Source: Rhodospirillales bacterium
Lineage (GTDB): Bacteria; Pseudomonadota; Alphaproteobacteria; Rhodospirillales; Casp-alpha2
Length of the DNA stretch: 64,000 bases
Direction: 5' to 3'
Assembly (NCBI GenBank): GCA_023145215.1
Contig: JAGLED010000001.1
Location: forward strand, 62,001-126,000
The notes below the pieces were generated by a model, which saw only the letters and a list, made by a program, of their open reading frames with translations, made no database searches and was not told the DNA's origin. Of this stretch, positions 32,798-42,308 are shown one piece after another. The translations under genes and the position numbers were made by a program. Every line of letters starts with the position of its first letter. Position 1 is the first letter of the stretch.

Positions 32798-34227
32798 GTA
32801 ACAGGCCTATCCAAATCTGGTGGATGCGGCGGAATATCGTCCGGCAAGTGGATGCGGAATGCCGTGCCCTCCGGTCCGGTCTTCAACAATTCAATATCGC
32901 CGCCGTGTTCCATCACGACCTCGCGGACGATCACCAGACCAAGCCCCGTACCGCCGTCACGGCTTGAACCCGCGAATGCCTGAAACAGATGTTCCTTGGC
33001 TTTGTCCGGCAGGCCGGGGCCGTCGTCGGCAAGGTCGATCAGTATTTCACCGTCCGCAAGCCGGGCCTGGATCTCAAGCGACGTGGCGCCCGCCTGCCCG
33101 GCGTTGGAGCAAAGGTTGTGCAACGCCCGCAACAGATGACGCCGGTCGGCGACGATTTCCATGCCCTGGTCGATATCGATAGACCACTGAAGGTTTGCGC
33201 ACTCCTCGGAAAGTTCGAGGATTCCCTGTAATTCCTCGATCAGGTCACGGAGCACGAACCGTCGCGGCCGCAGCACCAGTGAATCGTCAGCGGCGTAATT
33301 CAGGGTCTGACTGCAAAGATCGATGGCCCGGTCGATGGCTTTCATCAACCGGGGGGCAACCTTCTTGACCTCGGGGTCCTCAATCATCTGCAGTTTGTCG
33401 GACACCAGCACGGCCGTCGCCAATGTGTTCCGGAGGTCGTGATTGATCCGCGTCATCGCCCCGCCCATCGCGGCGAGCCGGTTCTTTTGCTTCAGCGACA
33501 ACTGAACCTGGCTCTGCATTTCAGCGAGTTCGCGCTGCGCCATCCCGATTTCGTCCCCTCGGGGCGTCGGACGGATGATGCGCGTCGCATCTTCCGGATT
33601 GTTCCGGAACCCGATCATGGCACCGGTCAGGTTACGGATCGGCCGTACGATCATCCACTGCAGCGAAAAGTAGACCAACGACGCGGTAATCAATGAAATC
33701 ACCAGCGACAACGCGAATATACGCCACGAGAAGTCGAGCATCGCCGTTCGCATGGTGCTTTCTTCGAAGATCACTTCGACGGTCAATTTGGGCTGCTTGG
33801 GCGGCATACCGATCGCCCGGATCACACGATTGTCGGTTCGGCTCAGGGTTTTAAAAGCATCGGCGACCAGCGACCAAAAAGTCTCATCGCGCATATCGAC
33901 GGTCAGGTCGATTGGCGGCGGCATATCGCCACCGACCATCAGCATGCGACGGTCGGGCCGGTTGACGATGATCGCCAAAGCGTCGGTCTGGCGCAAAAGC
34001 TCATTCTCGAGATCCTGGTTGGGTTGCGTATGCGGCATCGCATCGAGCGCCACCATCGACAGGTACGCCCGATTGATGAAGTCCTCGATATAGGTCTTGC
34101 GATAGCGCGCGACGGACGGCGTCCAGATCAGGACTTCCGCCAGCATCACGAAGATCACGGTCAGGATCAGCAGCCGCGTCGAGAGATTGATGAAGCGCTC
34201 CTTGGGTTTGTGGTTGCTGTCGCTCAT
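32794..34227 (-). CDS. Membrane sensor histidine kinase (orphan)
   Basis: 477 residues. Transmembrane segments at about 17-37 and 168-193 enclose a periplasmic sensor of about 130 residues. HAMP follows (about 195-240). His263 in RINHDLRNTL is the phosphorylated residue. The ATPase domain has the N-box HNLCSNAGQAG (370-380), DDGPGLP (401-407) and GTGLGLVIV (427-435). No response regulator gene adjoins it, so the partner must lie elsewhere. It converges on ggt with overlapping stops, and its start is 20 bases from the stop of the upstream FAD reductase on the same strand. Confidence 0.93.
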   Translation of the reverse strand: MSDSNHKPKERFINLSTRLLILTVIFVMLAEVLIWTPSVARYRKTYIEDFINRAYLSMVALDAMPHTQPNQDLENELLRQTDALAIIVNRPDRRMLMVGGDMPPPIDLTVDMRDETFWSLVADAFKTLSRTDNRVIRAIGMPPKQPKLTVEVIFEESTMRTAMLDFSWRIFALSLVISLITASLVYFSLQWMIVRPIRNLTGAMIGFRNNPEDATRIIRPTPRGDEIGMAQRELAEMQSQVQLSLKQKNRLAAMGGAMTRINHDLRNTLATAVLVSDKLQMIEDPEVKKVAPRLMKAIDRAIDLCSQTLNYAADDSLVLRPRRFVLRDLIEELQGILELSEECANLQWSIDIDQGMEIVADRRHLLRALHNLCSNAGQAGATSLEIQARLADGEILIDLADDGPGLPDKAKEHLFQAFAGSSRDGGTGLGLVIVREVVMEHGGDIELLKTGPEGTAFRIHLPDDIPPHPPDLDRPVT

Positions 34228-34247
34228 GAATGCGGTATGTCGCCCGT

Positions 34248-35675
34248 TTAGCCGAATTTTGCCAGGAAACGAACGATTTTGCGTGTTTTTTCGCTGAAAA
34301 GCGACGGCGTGTAAAAGCTGCCGGCGGCGCGCTTCGAAACCTCGCCCAATGTCGGATAAGGCGCGATCATGGTGGCGACGCCGCCGATCTTGATCTTCTG
34401 GGACATGGCGAGCACCCAGGTCTGAATCAATTCACCCGCTCCGGCCCCGGCGATCCCGCACCCAAGGATGACGCCCTTTTTCGACGTGATCGCCTTCACC
34501 ATGCCCTCGGTCTTGCCCTCGGCCTGGGCGCGGTCGTTATCGTGATAGGGCCAGCGCAGAATACGGATGTCATCGCCGTGTTTTTCCCGTGCCTGCCGTT
34601 CCGTCAGGCCGACCTGCGCAAGTTCGGGCGATGTGTAGGTGACCCAAGGCACACAGGAATGATCGGCTTTCGCGGGCAGACGGAAAAGCGCGTTCTTGAT
34701 CACCACCCCGGCATGGTAGCCCGCCACGTGGGTGAACTGCAGGCCGCCCGCCACGTCGCCGATCGCGAATATCTTTTTGTTGGACGTTCTGAGCCTGGTG
34801 TCGACTTCGACCCCCTTCGGTGAATGAGCGACACCTGCGGCATCAAGGCCGAGCCCGTCCACATTGGCGCGGCGTCCGGTTGCGATCAGAAGGCGCGAGC
34901 CGGTCACTTTTTCCTCTCCCTCGTCCGTCTCAAGCACCACGGCAACGCCGCTATCGGCTTTTTCCACGCGCGCGATTTTCACGCCTTCGCGAATGACCAC
35001 ACCGTCCGCATCCAGTTGCCGACGCACGACACCGACCAGTTCCGGATCATCCTTGGGCATTACGTTAAAGAGTTCGAGAATCGTCACCTCACAGCCGAGA
35101 TGCCGGTGCGCCTGTGCCAGTTCGATACCGATCGGCCCCCCGCCGATGACGATCAGATGTTCTGGCAGCTTATCTGCGTAAAAAATCGTTTCATTTGTAA
35201 AGAAATCGACCCCCTCCAACCCCGGGATCGGCGGCACGAAGGGCGATGAGCCGGTGGCGATCACAAACCGCCTTGCAGTGATATGCGCCTCGCCCGCCAC
35301 CACCGTTTTCGGGTCGATGAAGCGGCCGGCCGCCTGAATGACCTCGACGCCAAGCCCTGTGAAACGCTCGACGGAATCGTTTGGTTCAATCGCCGCGATG
35401 GCACCGTGAACATGCTCGAAAACGCGGCTTGCATCGACTTTCGGCTTATCCGCATCGACACCGAAGCGATCCGCGTCACGGACGTTTTGGGCTGCGTGTC
35501 CGGCGGCGAGCAAGGCTTTCGACGGCACGCAACCGAAGTTTAGGCAATCGCCGCCCATTTTGTGTTTCTCGATCAGAACCGTATCGGCGCCCATCTGCTG
35601 CGCGCCTGCCGCGACCGAGAGGCCGCCGGACCCCGCGCCGATAACGCAGATATCGGTCTTAATATGCCGGGCCAT
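34248..35675 (-). CDS. FAD-dependent disulfide oxidoreductase (mercuric reductase/lipoamide dehydrogenase family)
   Basis: 475 residues. FAD motif VIGAGSGGLSVAAGA (12-26); redox-active disulfide Cys44/Cys49 in GGDCLNFGCVPSK; NAD(P) motif VIGGGPIGIELAQ; FAD/quinone-like AIGDVAGG; and the C-terminal dimerisation domain ends with PYPTLGEVSKRA, where the lipoamide dehydrogenase His-Glu pair and the MerA Cys-Cys tail are both absent. It is therefore not a standard lipoamide dehydrogenase or MerA. It lies 2 bases after a TVP38/TMEM64 gene, a pairing seen in many bacteria, and the two probably work together. Confidence 0.88.
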   Translation of the reverse strand: MARHIKTDICVIGAGSGGLSVAAGAQQMGADTVLIEKHKMGGDCLNFGCVPSKALLAAGHAAQNVRDADRFGVDADKPKVDASRVFEHVHGAIAAIEPNDSVERFTGLGVEVIQAAGRFIDPKTVVAGEAHITARRFVIATGSSPFVPPIPGLEGVDFFTNETIFYADKLPEHLIVIGGGPIGIELAQAHRHLGCEVTILELFNVMPKDDPELVGVVRRQLDADGVVIREGVKIARVEKADSGVAVVLETDEGEEKVTGSRLLIATGRRANVDGLGLDAAGVAHSPKGVEVDTRLRTSNKKIFAIGDVAGGLQFTHVAGYHAGVVIKNALFRLPAKADHSCVPWVTYTSPELAQVGLTERQAREKHGDDIRILRWPYHDNDRAQAEGKTEGMVKAITSKKGVILGCGIAGAGAGELIQTWVLAMSQKIKIGGVATMIAPYPTLGEVSKRAAGSFYTPSLFSEKTRKIVRFLAKFG

Positions 35676-35677
35676 CG

Positions 35678-36448
35678 TCAGTCCTCTTTCGCTGCGGCGA
35701 CCTTGCCGCCTTTGAACCGCTTGTAGAATACGGGGATCAAAGACAATGCCGCCAGCCCGAGGATCGGCAACATCACTTCCGGAGTGAAGGCAATACCGAG
35801 ATCGGGAACGCCGCCCTGCTCAAACACCGCACCCAACCCGTTTCCAACGCTCACGTAGACGATGGATCCAGGAATGATCCCGAAAAACGTGCCGACGACA
35901 TAAGTGCTCAACGGCACACCCAGGAACGCCGGCACCAGATTGACCAGCCAGAACGGAAACAGCGGCACCAACCTGAGGACGAACATGTAGCTGAGCGCGT
36001 TTTCGTTAAATCCCGCTTCCATCTTACGGACCGCGTTCCCGGCCTTGGCGCGAAGCATGTCCGCAAGGGCATAACGCGCAATCAGGAAGATCGCCGTCGC
36101 CCCCAGCGTCGCGCCGACCACCACGTAAATACCCCCGACCACGGTCCCGAACACGAAACCGCCGGCCAGCGTCGCCCATACCGCGCCCGGCACCGAAAGC
36201 GCGACCATCACACAATACCCCGAGACGAATATGAGAGCCGCGAGCACGCGGTTCTCATTCGTCCATTGGACAAGAAATTCCCGATTTTCCTTCAGCGCCT
36301 GGAAGGAAAGGAAGCGGTCCAGATCGAAGATGAAGATCGCCGCCATGGCGGCAACAACGGCAACAAGCGGCCATAGACGCCGGAGCGTCGGTGACGCGGC
36401 CGAAGCTGCCTTGTCTTCAGATGGCGTTCCATTATCTCGATTTGCCAT
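35678..36448 (-). CDS. TVP38/TMEM64 (SNARE-associated, DedA-like) membrane protein
   Basis: 256 residues with about six hydrophobic segments. The family core runs from [21 protein letters not shown] through [21 protein letters not shown] to the signature [23 protein letters not shown] and [13 protein letters not shown]. DedA/TVP38 proteins are membrane transporters or lipid scramblases. The ATG at 36448 is the only one near the first segment. It is the first gene of the operon with the FAD disulfide oxidoreductase 2 bases downstream; a shared redox or envelope role is inferred. Confidence 0.88.
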   Translation of the reverse strand: MANRDNGTPSEDKAASAASPTLRRLWPLVAVVAAMAAIFIFDLDRFLSFQALKENREFLVQWTNENRVLAALIFVSGYCVMVALSVPGAVWATLAGGFVFGTVVGGIYVVVGATLGATAIFLIARYALADMLRAKAGNAVRKMEAGFNENALSYMFVLRLVPLFPFWLVNLVPAFLGVPLSTYVVGTFFGIIPGSIVYVSVGNGLGAVFEQGGVPDLGIAFTPEVMLPILGLAALSLIPVFYKRFKGGKVAAAKED

Positions 36449-36662
36449 GAATCCGTTCCCGATCCCGGCGTGTTTCCTTGCCCGCCGCCCCCACTATACG
36501 AGGTATCGACATCCCCCGGCGGCGCGGAATTCAAGCCACCGGACTGGCATTGTCGCGATCCAGACCGCGAGAGCAACCGACGTTCCTGTAACACGGGGTC
36601 AAGTTCGCGTGAACGGTCGGAAAGCATGCCCGAAATTTCCTTCGAAAACCGCATCGCGAACG

Positions 36663-36691
36663 TTGACTTGGCCGCGCCAAGCCCGTATACA
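36663..36691 (+). promoter_or_regulatory. Sigma-70 promoter of rpmH-rnpA
   Basis: -35 TTGACT (36663-36668), exactly 17 bases, then -10 TATACA (36686-36691). The transcription start would fall near 36698, leaving a leader of about 20 bases containing AAGGAG before the GTG of rpmH. Near-consensus for a housekeeping promoter. Confidence 0.8.
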
Positions 36692-36718
36692 GCGGGCGAT
36701 TTTGCAAGGAGAAGTTCC

Positions 36719-36853
36719 GTGAAACGCACGTATCAGCCAAGTAAGCTTATCCGCAAGCGCCGTCACGGCTTCCGTCACCGCATGGCGACGGTCGGTGGCC
36801 GTCGTGTTCTTGCAAACCGCCGCACCAAAGGCCGCAAGCGTCTGTCCGCTTAA
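36719..36853 (+). CDS. rpmH: 50S ribosomal protein L34
   Basis: 44 residues: [20 protein letters not shown] at the start and [12 protein letters not shown] at the end are the invariant L34 sequence. The start is GTG at 36719, with AAGGAG 8 bases upstream, not ATG. It is the first gene of the rpmH-rnpA-yidD-yidC cluster, from a strong promoter at 36663. Confidence 0.98.
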   Translation: MKRTYQPSKLIRKRRHGFRHRMATVGGRRVLANRRTKGRKRLSA

Positions 36854-36879
36854 GGGCGGGCGGTCGTTTCCGCGTCCGC

Positions 36880-37266
36880 ATGTCCCAGTCTCATCCGCAG
36901 CCCGGTCACGCCCGACTGAAAAAAAGGCGTGAATTCTTGGCTGTTGCGGGTGCTAACCGCAAATGGGCGACGCCGGGCATGGTGGTGCAGGTGCGCAAGC
37001 GCCGGCCGGGAGAGGCCGGTGCAGACCTTGTCCGCGTCGGTTTTACGACAAGCCGCAAGGTCGGCAATGCGGTGGTACGGAACCGTGCCCGAAGACGCCT
37101 TCGCGCCTGTATCGACGCGATTGTACCGTCATATGCCAAGCCCGGCCTGGATATTGTGGTGATTGGCCGCGCCCAGACCACGGCGCGCCCGTTTGAAGCC
37201 CTGAAGGACGATTTCTTGAAGTGCCTGAAGAAACTCGATGCCTGTCGGAGCGCCGATCATGACTAA
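36880..37266 (+). CDS. rnpA: Ribonuclease P protein component
   Basis: Protein subunit that helps the RNase P RNA trim tRNA 5' ends. 128 residues, very basic. The family signature RNRARRRLR lies near residue 69, preceded by [14 protein letters not shown]. It follows rpmH by 26 bases, as in most bacteria, and its 3' end overlaps yidD by 8 bases. Confidence 0.96.
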   Translation: MSQSHPQPGHARLKKRREFLAVAGANRKWATPGMVVQVRKRRPGEAGADLVRVGFTTSRKVGNAVVRNRARRRLRACIDAIVPSYAKPGLDIVVIGRAQTTARPFEALKDDFLKCLKKLDACRSADHD

Positions 37267-37546
37267 GACCGTCGCGAACATGCTTCTGGCGGCACCGTTC
37301 CGAGCGCTGATTCTCATTTACCGCTATGGCATTTCGCCATTCACACCCGGCAGCTGCCGGTTTCACCCGAGTTGTTCCGCCTATGCCGAGGATGCTTTGC
37401 GCACCCACGGCGCCGTTCGAGGCGGATTTCTCGCAATAAGACGAATCCTGCGTTGCCATCCCTGGGGGGGGTCGGGTTACGATCCCGTCCCTGCCGCTGA
37501 AGCGGGTCCGCTGGCAGATCGCGAAGGGAGCCCTGAACACCCATGA
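37259..37546 (+). CDS. yidD: Membrane protein insertion efficiency factor
   Basis: A 95-residue, membrane-associated basic protein. Family pattern: [33 protein letters not shown], with the conserved Cys pair (CRFHPSC), and [18 protein letters not shown]. The ATG at 37259 lies inside the end of rnpA (8-base overlap), and its stop overlaps the yidC start as ATGA. Confidence 0.95.
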   Translation: MTKTVANMLLAAPFRALILIYRYGISPFTPGSCRFHPSCSAYAEDALRTHGAVRGGFLAIRRILRCHPWGGSGYDPVPAAEAGPLADREGSPEHP

Positions 37547-39300
37547 ACGACCAAAAGAACATGATCCTGGCAATCGCGCTTTCGGTTGCCATCCTGGTGC
37601 TGTTCGAGACTTTCTTTAACACGAGCTCCGTGCCGCCTGAGCAGGCCCAGCAGCAGGCGCAACAGGCCGGACAGCCCCAGGCAACCCCTGGCGCCCCCGC
37701 CAACGGGGTAACCCCGCAAGCCCCCGCCGTGCCGGGCAGCGCCCCGGTCAGTTCCGACGTCATGATCGAACAGAGCCGAAAGGCGGCGCTGGCCAGCGTC
37801 GACCGTGTCAGAATCGATGCGCCGCGCCTGCATGGCTCGATCTCGCTCAAGGGCGGGATACTCGATGATCTGACACTGATCGACTATCATAAGACCGTTG
37901 ACCAAACGAGCCCTGAGATCGTGCTGCTTTCGCCGCGCGGCGCCGTCGACGCCTATTTCGCGGGTTACGGCTGGACCGGCGCGGAAGGTGTGGCGCTGCC
38001 CGGTCTCGACACCGAGTGGACTACCGACAGCAAAACGCTGACTGCGGACAGCCCGGTTACCCTCACCTGGGATAATGGCCAGGGCCTGATCTTCAAGCGC
38101 ACGTTCAGCATCGACCGGAATTACATGTTCAAGGTCGAGCAGACCGTCGAGAACAATTCCGGCGAGGCCAAAACCCTGTATCCTTATGGCCTTCTCAGCC
38201 GCTACGGCACACCGGAAACCACCGGTTTCTATATCCTGCACGAAGGCCTGCTCGGCGTATTCGACGGTCAGCTAAAGGAAGTCGACTACGACGACCTGAA
38301 GGAAGAAAAAGCCGGTATTTCCGGCGAAAGCACCGGCGGCTGGATCGGCATCACGGATAAATACTGGCTCGCGACGCTGATTCCCAATCAGTCGGAGAAG
38401 GTTCAAACCCGTTTCCTGCACCGCAAGGAAGGCGTTGTCGATGTCTTTCAGACCGACTTCCTGGGCAGTCCCATCCTGATTCCCGCCGGCGGCAGCGCCA
38501 GTTCGGAAACCCATATGTTTGCGGGCGCCAAGGAAGTTCATCTGCTGGACCGTTACAGCGAACAGCTCGGCATCGCGAACTTCGATCTGGCGATCGACTT
38601 CGGCTGGTTCTACTTCCTGACCAAACCGATCTTCCTGGCGCTGCTGTGGCTGCACGGCTACGTCGGCAATCTGGGTGTATCGATCCTGTTGCTGACCGTC
38701 GCGATCAAGCTGGTTTTCTTCCCACTCGCCAACAAGTCTTACACGTCGATGAGCAAGATGAAGAAGCTGCAGCCGGATATGGTGAAGCTGCGCGAGCGGT
38801 ATTCTGAAGACAAGGTCAAGCTGAACCAGGAAATGATGGCGCTCTATAAGCGCGAAAAGGTCAATCCGGCGTCGGGGTGTCTGCCTATTCTGGTTCAGAT
38901 TCCGGTCTTCTTCGCCCTCTATAAAGTGCTTTTCGTCACCATCGAAATGCGGCACGCGCCGTTCTTCGGATGGATCAACGATCTTTCCGCACCGGACCCG
39001 ACCAACCTGTTCACGCTGTTCGGCCTGATCGACTGGATGCCGCCGGACTTCATGCACCTCGGCGTATGGCCGCTGATCATGGGCGGTTCGATGTATCTGC
39101 AGCAGAAACTGAACCCGCAGCCGGCAGATCCGATCCAGGCCAAGATATTCCTTTTCATGCCGCTGTTCTTCATGTTCCTGCTGGCCAAGTTCCCGGCGGG
39201 TCTGGTGATCTACTGGGCATGGAACAACACGCTTTCCATCCTGCAGCAGTGGGTCATCATGCGACGCATGGGGATCAAGGGAAAACAGGCCCTGAGCTGA
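37543..39300 (+). CDS. yidC: Membrane protein insertase YidC
   Basis: Inserts membrane proteins with or without SecYEG. 585 residues. One N-terminal membrane anchor (residues 7-24), a low-complexity Gln/Pro/Ala linker, a large periplasmic beta-domain to about residue 345, then the catalytic five-helix core from about 360 with the cytoplasmic hairpin [15 protein letters not shown] and [20 protein letters not shown]. It overlaps yidD by 4 bases and is followed by engB after 31 bases. Confidence 0.97.
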   Translation: MNDQKNMILAIALSVAILVLFETFFNTSSVPPEQAQQQAQQAGQPQATPGAPANGVTPQAPAVPGSAPVSSDVMIEQSRKAALASVDRVRIDAPRLHGSISLKGGILDDLTLIDYHKTVDQTSPEIVLLSPRGAVDAYFAGYGWTGAEGVALPGLDTEWTTDSKTLTADSPVTLTWDNGQGLIFKRTFSIDRNYMFKVEQTVENNSGEAKTLYPYGLLSRYGTPETTGFYILHEGLLGVFDGQLKEVDYDDLKEEKAGISGESTGGWIGITDKYWLATLIPNQSEKVQTRFLHRKEGVVDVFQTDFLGSPILIPAGGSASSETHMFAGAKEVHLLDRYSEQLGIANFDLAIDFGWFYFLTKPIFLALLWLHGYVGNLGVSILLLTVAIKLVFFPLANKSYTSMSKMKKLQPDMVKLRERYSEDKVKLNQEMMALYKREKVNPASGCLPILVQIPVFFALYKVLFVTIEMRHAPFFGWINDLSAPDPTNLFTLFGLIDWMPPDFMHLGVWPLIMGGSMYLQQKLNPQPADPIQAKIFLFMPLFFMFLLAKFPAGLVIYWAWNNTLSILQQWVIMRRMGIKGKQALS

Positions 39301-39331
39301 TCGATATCGGCCGGGGGCGGAGCGCGCCGGC

Positions 39332-39970
39332 ATGAGTGACAACGCATACGAACCCGCTGAGATCGAAGCCGGCAGACTCCTCTTTGCCGGTGACGTCTCG
39401 TTCGTGCTTGGCGCACGTGCGATGTCGCAGATTCCGACCGGCGATATTCCCGAGATCGCCTTCGCCGGCCGCTCCAATGTCGGGAAGTCCAGCCTGATGA
39501 ACGCGTTGACCGGGCGTAAGCAGTTGGCCCGGATTTCGAATACGCCCGGACGTACCCGCGAAGTGAATTTCTTCAATGCCGGCGGGCGGCTAATGCTCGC
39601 CGACCTACCGGGGTATGGCTACGCAAAGGTTTCAAAATCCGAGGTTGAAGCCTGGACCCGGCTGATCGAGGATTACCTGCGCGGCCGCGTGCAGCTTCGC
39701 CGCTGCTGCCTGCTGATCGACGCCCGGCACGGCCTCAAGGACAGCGACCGTACGGCAATGAAGATGATGGATCAGGCCGCGCAGAACTATCAGATCGTGC
39801 TGACGAAGTGCGATAAAATAAAACCGGGACCGCTCAAGAAACTGCTCGAAGCGACATCGGCCGAACTCGCCAAACACGGCGCCGCGCATCCGGTAATCAT
39901 GTGCACCAGTTCCAGAGACAATGCCGGCATTGCGGAACTGCGCGCGGAGTTGGCAAAACTCGCGGAATAG
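39332..39970 (+). CDS. engB: Ribosome biogenesis GTPase YihA/YsxC
   Basis: GTPase for late 50S assembly, 212 residues. G1 GRSNVGKSS, G2-like TPGRTR, G3 DLPGYGYAK, G4 TKCDK are visible in order. It follows yidC as is usual in alphaproteobacteria, and argB follows 90 bases later. Confidence 0.97.
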   Translation: MSDNAYEPAEIEAGRLLFAGDVSFVLGARAMSQIPTGDIPEIAFAGRSNVGKSSLMNALTGRKQLARISNTPGRTREVNFFNAGGRLMLADLPGYGYAKVSKSEVEAWTRLIEDYLRGRVQLRRCCLLIDARHGLKDSDRTAMKMMDQAAQNYQIVLTKCDKIKPGPLKKLLEATSAELAKHGAAHPVIMCTSSRDNAGIAELRAELAKLAE

Positions 39971-40060
39971 CCGCCTCAACGTTTATTTTCTTGCAGAATT
40001 CCTGTAACCCTGCGTTATTTCCGGGCTTTCCAAGGTTTAATCGACAAGCTGGTTCCCGTT

Positions 40061-40969
40061 ATGAGCAAGACACACGACGACAATCGCGAGGCAAACCTCG
40101 CCAAGGCATCCGTCCTTTCCGAAGCGCTGCCCTACATGCGCCGTTTCAGCGGGCGCACGGTCGTGGTCAAGTTCGGCGGGCATGCGATGGGCGACCAGGA
40201 ACTTTTCGACCAGTTCGCGCGCGATATGGTACTGCTGCGTCAGGTTGGCATCCGGCCCATCGTGGTCCATGGCGGCGGCCCGCAAATCGGCGCCATGCTG
40301 GAAAAACTGCAAATCAAGTCGGAATTCGTCGACGGTTTGAGAGTCACCGATCAAGCGACGATCGATGTCGTCGAAATGGTGCTTTCGGGATCGATCAACA
40401 AACAGATCGTCGCCGCCATCAATAATGCCGGCGGTACTGCCATTGGTTTGTCGGGCAAGGACGGCAACCTGATACGGGCCGAACGCCTGACCCGCACCAA
40501 GCGTGATCCGGACAGCAATATCGAAAAGGTGATCGACCTCGGCCTGGTCGGTCAACCCAAGGTCATTTCACCGCGTGTGCTGGAATCGTTCGAAGCAAGC
40601 GATGTGATCCCGGTGATTGCCCCGATCGGCATCGGACCCGACGGCGAAACACTGAATATCAACGCCGATACCGCCGCCGGCGCCATCGCGGCCGCAACGC
40701 AGGCCTCGCGGATGTATATGCTGACCGATGTCGCCGGGGTTCTCGATCAGGACAAAAATCTGATTTCCGAACTGAAAGTTTCCGAAGCCCTCGACGCGAT
40801 CGAGAAAGGCGTCATTTCAGACGGCATGATCCCGAAGATCGAGACCTGCATCGAGGCGATCCAAGGCGGCGTCGACGGTGCCGCCATTATCGATGGCCGC
40901 GTGGCGCATACGGTACTCGTCGAATTGTTCACCGCGGGCGGTGCCGGCACCTTGATCACGCGCGGTTGA
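40061..40969 (+). CDS. argB: Acetylglutamate kinase
   Basis: Phosphorylates N-acetylglutamate, the second and usually arginine-inhibited step of arginine synthesis. 302 residues, with an N-terminal helix (about 25 residues before VVKFGGHAM) typical of the hexameric, arginine-sensitive enzymes. [10 protein letters not shown] and VHGGGPQIG are the phosphate-binding loops; [14 protein letters not shown] and the Lys-rich middle complete the fold. The stop codon is one base from the convergent DUF2336 stop, and no terminator hairpin is visible. Confidence 0.96.
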   Translation: MSKTHDDNREANLAKASVLSEALPYMRRFSGRTVVVKFGGHAMGDQELFDQFARDMVLLRQVGIRPIVVHGGGPQIGAMLEKLQIKSEFVDGLRVTDQATIDVVEMVLSGSINKQIVAAINNAGGTAIGLSGKDGNLIRAERLTRTKRDPDSNIEKVIDLGLVGQPKVISPRVLESFEASDVIPVIAPIGIGPDGETLNINADTAAGAIAAATQASRMYMLTDVAGVLDQDKNLISELKVSEALDAIEKGVISDGMIPKIETCIEAIQGGVDGAAIIDGRVAHTVLVELFTAGGAGTLITRG

Positions 40970-40970
40970 A

Positions 40971-42227
40971 TTAAGAACTTCTGAGCTGTTCGATCTGCTC
41001 GACCATGTCACTATCGGACATGGGATAGCTGCCGCCCCGCGCGCGAAGAATTTTATTTGGCGAAACATGGGCAAATCTCTCCTGCACCACTTCCGCCGCC
41101 TTCGGCGTCAAGCCGGCCCGCCAGGCCAACGCCACGCACCCCCTCGCATTCCTGGTTTCCCGCACCTTGTCGACGATGCGGTACGGGACATCGGCCATTA
41201 CCGCGATGATCGCCTTGGCGAACTCCGGGTCGCCGTGCGCCAATTCCCGAAGGAGTGTGCCCTCGTCGAGCGTGCCCGAAGACCATTCACTGGCGGCACG
41301 ATCGAAAATCGAGTTGTCATCAGGATGCATTCCGCCGTTCCGCGGCCCACTCGGTGAGCGGCGCTCCGGCTTCAGCGCAATGCCGTCACCCAAGCGCTCC
41401 AACACCACGTCCCGAACAGCGGACGTGACGTCGTCGGGTAAATCCTTGCGCGCCTGCATGCGCTTCAGCGCATCGGCGGCGACGACCTGGGCAATCTTGA
41501 CCGCTGCCTTGGACGGCAGCTTCGGCCGCATCGCCAGCGGCATATGCCACAACGCGATGTCCTCGGTTTCGGCGATCACCTTATCCAGCGTCTCTTCGCG
41601 AATTTGAGCGCTGCCGTTCGCCAATAACAGCGCAATCGCGTCAATGTCGTTACTTTCGACAATCGCATGCGAGACCTCACCGGAAACGCCCGCCCGTTCG
41701 GAAACAGCCGATATCGCCCCTGAAGAGGGTTTCGCGAGAATGATCTCGATGAGATCCGCGTCGTCGAGGACCGGGGAATATTTGAGCACCGGTGTCGCGA
41801 CGATGCTCTCCACGTCCCAGGCCAGCCGGCGGATCACATCAGCAGGTGCGCCCGCGACCTCGTGAAGCGCTTCCGATAGAATCTGTCTGATCCGTACAGC
41901 CTGATCGCGCGCCAATAACATCAATGCTTCATTGGCCATATCGCGCAGTCGCGTGCTCTCCGTCGGCCCGCCCCGCGCCGCGAGATCGGCCAACTTCGCG
42001 GCAAGGGCAGTGCGGATATTTTCATCCTTGTCCTGCGCCAGCAACAGATCGGCATGCATCGGGGTAGACGGGTTCTGCGCCACGGCGAGACGCACCTCTG
42101 GGACCTTGTCTTCGGCTAAATAATACAGGAGCTCGGGCGCAACATCCTTTTGACCGGCCAGCGCTTCACGGGCTGCGTCATCGCCATCATGGGCAATGGC
42201 CTTTGCGTCTTCATAGCTTGTTGTCAT
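40971..42227 (-). CDS. DUF2336 protein (second of tandem pair)
   Basis: 418 residues, soluble, with HEAT-like helical repeats in the N-terminal half (APELLYYLAEDKVPEVRLAVAQN ... LARDQAVRIRQILSEALHEV). The signature YSPVLDDADLIEIILAKPSSGAISAVSERAGVSGEVSHAIV belongs to DUF2336 (PF10098), found mainly in Rhodospirillales and relatives. The C-terminus YPMSDSDMVEQIE matches its paralogue at 42309. No catalytic motif is visible; a protein-binding scaffold is likely. It is the last gene of a minus-strand set with the paralogue and a diguanylate cyclase. Confidence 0.85.
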   Translation of the reverse strand: MTTSYEDAKAIAHDGDDAAREALAGQKDVAPELLYYLAEDKVPEVRLAVAQNPSTPMHADLLLAQDKDENIRTALAAKLADLAARGGPTESTRLRDMANEALMLLARDQAVRIRQILSEALHEVAGAPADVIRRLAWDVESIVATPVLKYSPVLDDADLIEIILAKPSSGAISAVSERAGVSGEVSHAIVESNDIDAIALLLANGSAQIREETLDKVIAETEDIALWHMPLAMRPKLPSKAAVKIAQVVAADALKRMQARKDLPDDVTSAVRDVVLERLGDGIALKPERRSPSGPRNGGMHPDDNSIFDRAASEWSSGTLDEGTLLRELAHGDPEFAKAIIAVMADVPYRIVDKVRETRNARGCVALAWRAGLTPKAAEVVQERFAHVSPNKILRARGGSYPMSDSDMVEQIEQLRSS

Positions 42228-42308
42228 GCGTTCTGCGCGCCCGGACAGTCAGTTTTCGGTTTTCGAATATAGCGACTTTATACCGATGGCAATAGCGCTG
42301 GGTCCGGC

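Noticed and set aside
36449-36718. Gap between the TVP38 gene and rpmH
   Set aside because: Apart from the rpmH promoter at its end, I see no RNA structure or gene in it; open frames are not protein-like.
38272-39576. 434-residue minus-strand frame opposite yidC and engB
   Set aside because: Antisense to two unambiguous core genes.
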